Assembly (NCBI GenBank): GCA_016870235.1
Contig: VGCB01000009.1
Coordinates: 1 to 14,888 of the forward strand
Length of the DNA: 14,888 nucleotides
Source of the DNA: Actinomycetota bacterium
GTDB taxonomy: Bacteria > Actinomycetota > Thermoleophilia > Gaiellales > Gaiellaceae
Direction of reading: 5' to 3'
Shown here: in pieces, positions 13,594-14,888 of the stretch
Position numbering within the stretch: position 1 is the first letter of the stretch
Layout of the letters: the number at the start of each line of letters is the position of its first letter
Made by a program: the position numbers and the translations under genes
Notes under the pieces: generated by a model
The model's input: the letters and a program-made list of their open reading frames with translations, nothing else
Database searches by the model: none
What the model was told of the DNA's origin: nothing

Positions 13594-14018
13594 CAGGCGT
13601 CCACCTCCACGCCCATGCTGCGCGCCGTCCCGGCGATCACCTTCATCGCCTGCTCGACGTCGTTCGCGTTCAGGTCCGGCATCTTCGTCTCGGCGATCGA
13701 GCGCAGCTGCGCCTGCGAGAGCTTCCCGACCTTGTTGCGGTTCGGCTCGGCGGAGCCCGACGCGAGGTTGAGCGCCTCCTTGATGAGGACGGCCGCAGGC
13801 GGCGTCTTCGTGATGAAGGTGAACGACCGATCCTCGTAGACCGTGATCTCGACCGGCGTGATCCGGCCATTCTCGGCGGCGGTCTGGGCGTTGAACGCCT
13901 TCGTGAACTCGACGATGTTGACGCCGTGCTGACCGAGCGCCGGTCCCACGGGCGGGGCCGGGTTCGCCTGCCCGCCGGGGATCTGGAGCTTGATGACGGT
14001 GATGACCTTCTTTGCCAT
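13593..14018 (-). CDS. rplK: 50S ribosomal protein L11
   Basis: L11 binds the GTPase-associated region of 23S rRNA and is the site of action of thiostrepton-type antibiotics and stringent-response sensing. The product is 141 residues, a normal length. It shows the proline-rich segment [19 protein letters not shown] (18-36) after a KLQIPGG strand. The C-terminal RNA-binding domain includes [23 protein letters not shown] and ends with [10 protein letters not shown]. The ATG is at 14016-14018, with only a weak AGGT nine bases upstream. A small stem-loop (14034-14038 with 14044-14048) sits before it in the 55-base spacer from nusG. Its stop overlaps the rplA start by one base. Confidence 0.97.
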   Translation of the reverse strand: MAKKVITVIKLQIPGGQANPAPPVGPALGQHGVNIVEFTKAFNAQTAAENGRITPVEITVYEDRSFTFITKTPPAAVLIKEALNLASGSAEPNRNKVGKLSQAQLRSIAETKMPDLNANDVEQAMKVIAGTARSMGVEVDA

Positions 14019-14073
14019 TGCGTGAGTACCTGCGGGGCTCGCGGCCCCTCCTCCCGTCTCGAGTGGTTGCCGC

Positions 14074-14607
14074 CTAGTCGATCTTCTTGACCTGGTCGAA
14101 GCCGAGCTCGACCGGGACCTGGCGCTCGAAGATGTCGACGAGCACCTTCAGCTTCTGCTGGTCGGGGTTGACGTCGACGATCTCGCCGTCGAAGTCGGAG
14201 AGCGGCCCGGACGTGACCTTGACGGACTCGCCGAGCGAGAACTCGACCTGCGCCTTGGGGGCGGGCCCGCCGGCAGCGGCGCCCGAGTGGAGGATCCGGT
14301 CGACCTCACCCTGCGCGAGCGGCACCGGCTTCGCGCCGGCGCCGACGAACGCCGTCACACCGGGCGTGCCCTTGACGACCGTCCACGCCTCGTCCGAGAG
14401 ATCCATGTTGACGAGGACGTAGCCCGGGAGCACGCGCTTCTCGGTCTGGACCTTCTGCCCGTCCTTCGTCTCGATCACCTGCTCGGTCGGGACGACGACC
14501 CGCCGGAACCGGTGGGCCTGGTTCATCGAGAGGATCCGATGCTCGAGGTTCTGCTTGACCTTGTTCTCGTGCCCGGAATAGGTGTTGATGACGTACCACT
14601 GGAACAT
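14074..14607 (-). CDS. nusG: Transcription termination/antitermination factor NusG
   Basis: NusG binds the RNA polymerase clamp, modulates pausing and links to Rho or the ribosome. The product is 177 residues. The NGN domain spans about 1-107, with [21 protein letters not shown] near the start and [13 protein letters not shown] at 58-70. A linker rich in Ala and Gly is followed by the KOW domain at about 124-177 ([21 protein letters not shown]). Several actinobacterial NusG proteins carry an extra N-terminal extension; this one does not. The ATG at 14605-14607 has GGAG seven bases upstream. It lies 26 bases after secE, in the usual operon order. Confidence 0.97.
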   Translation of the reverse strand: MFQWYVINTYSGHENKVKQNLEHRILSMNQAHRFRRVVVPTEQVIETKDGQKVQTEKRVLPGYVLVNMDLSDEAWTVVKGTPGVTAFVGAGAKPVPLAQGEVDRILHSGAAAGGPAPKAQVEFSLGESVKVTSGPLSDFDGEIVDVNPDQQKLKVLVDIFERQVPVELGFDQVKKID

Positions 14608-14633
14608 CGAAAGACTCCGTCAGGTGCTCTGGC

Positions 14634-14888
14634 TCAGGTGTTGAGGAAGACGTCGCGGACGAGGGGCTTCAAGCCGAGGTCGGCAAGGTAGAGGAAGAGA
14701 CCGACGACGGCGCAGGCGATGATGACGACGACCGTGCCCTGCACGACCTGCGCCCGGTTCGGCCACTCGACCTTCTTGAGCTCCGCGATCGACTCGTGGA
14801 CGAAGGCGAACCGCCGCCGGCTGCGGCCGTGGTCGACGACCGCGCCGCCGCCTCCACCCGCTCCCGCGCCGCCTGCGGCGGGCACGAG
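14634..14888 (-). CDS. secE: Preprotein translocase subunit SecE (5' end may be outside window)
   Basis: SecE is the small membrane subunit that clamps SecY in the SecYEG protein-export channel. The visible part has the amphipathic helix FVHESIAELKKVEWPNRAQV followed by one transmembrane helix (TVVVIIACAVVGLFLYLA) and a short tail, the standard single-helix SecE plan. The identification also rests on position directly before nusG. Upstream is a Gly/Ala-rich segment. A GTG at 14883-14885 would give 83 residues, but the frame stays open to the window edge, so I treat the 5' end as unresolved. Confidence 0.92.
   Translation of the reverse strand, partial: LVPAAGGAGAGGGGGAVVDHGRSRRRFAFVHESIAELKKVEWPNRAQVVQGTVVVIIACAVVGLFLYLADLGLKPLVRDVFLNT

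Overview
The window is about 14.9 kb of very GC-rich DNA. Most of it is the leftward (minus-strand) ribosomal-protein/RNA-polymerase supercluster secE-nusG-rplK-rplA-rplJ-rplL-rpoB-rpoC. Protein features point to an Actinomycetota chromosome. RpoB and RpoC resemble actinobacterial subunits closely, and an extra insertion in RpoC plus the RpoB motif SALGAGGL hint at a deep branch such as Thermoleophilia. That placement is inferred from remembered families, not from a search.

Right side (14888 to 11547, transcribed leftward): secE (cut by the window edge), nusG, rplK, rplA, rplJ and rplL. They supply a translocon subunit, a transcription elongation factor and the ribosomal L1/L11/L10-L12 stalk proteins. 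rplK and rplA overlap by one base. A 188-nt leader rich in stem-loops precedes rplJ, where L10-type autoregulation would act. L10 carries an unusual acidic, alanine-rich tail of about 68 residues made partly of degenerate repeats.

Middle (11546 to 10877): a 670-bp non-coding interval between rplL and rpoB. A recognisable promoter for rpoBC lies at its rpoB end. The rest, about 11000-11536, is a dense array of stem-loops sharing the stem CGCGTCTGG/CCAGACGCG. It holds three long hairpins (21-23 bp arms, 17-18 nt loops) and two short, mutually reverse-complementary ones, linked by repeated CTGAAGCC modules. The three long hairpins differ in sequence but keep full pairing, and the one imperfect pair is a G-U wobble in the rpl/rpo transcript. 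This is the most unusual part of the window. It could be a transcription attenuator or RNase III processing region, a REP-like repeat family, or both.

Left-centre (10876 to 2591): rpoB and rpoC, both starting at TTG codons with strong ribosome binding sites. They encode the beta and beta-prime catalytic subunits.

Left end (200 to 2491, plus strand, convergent with rpoC): two tandem paralogous membrane-anchored GAF/GGDEF proteins (c-di-GMP type). Both are broken as read. The first needs two frame changes and the second has an in-frame TAG. The neighbouring 12 kb reads without any lesion, so general sequence error is less likely than real decay or recoding. A GC-rich palindrome at 2537-2560 separates the convergent units.
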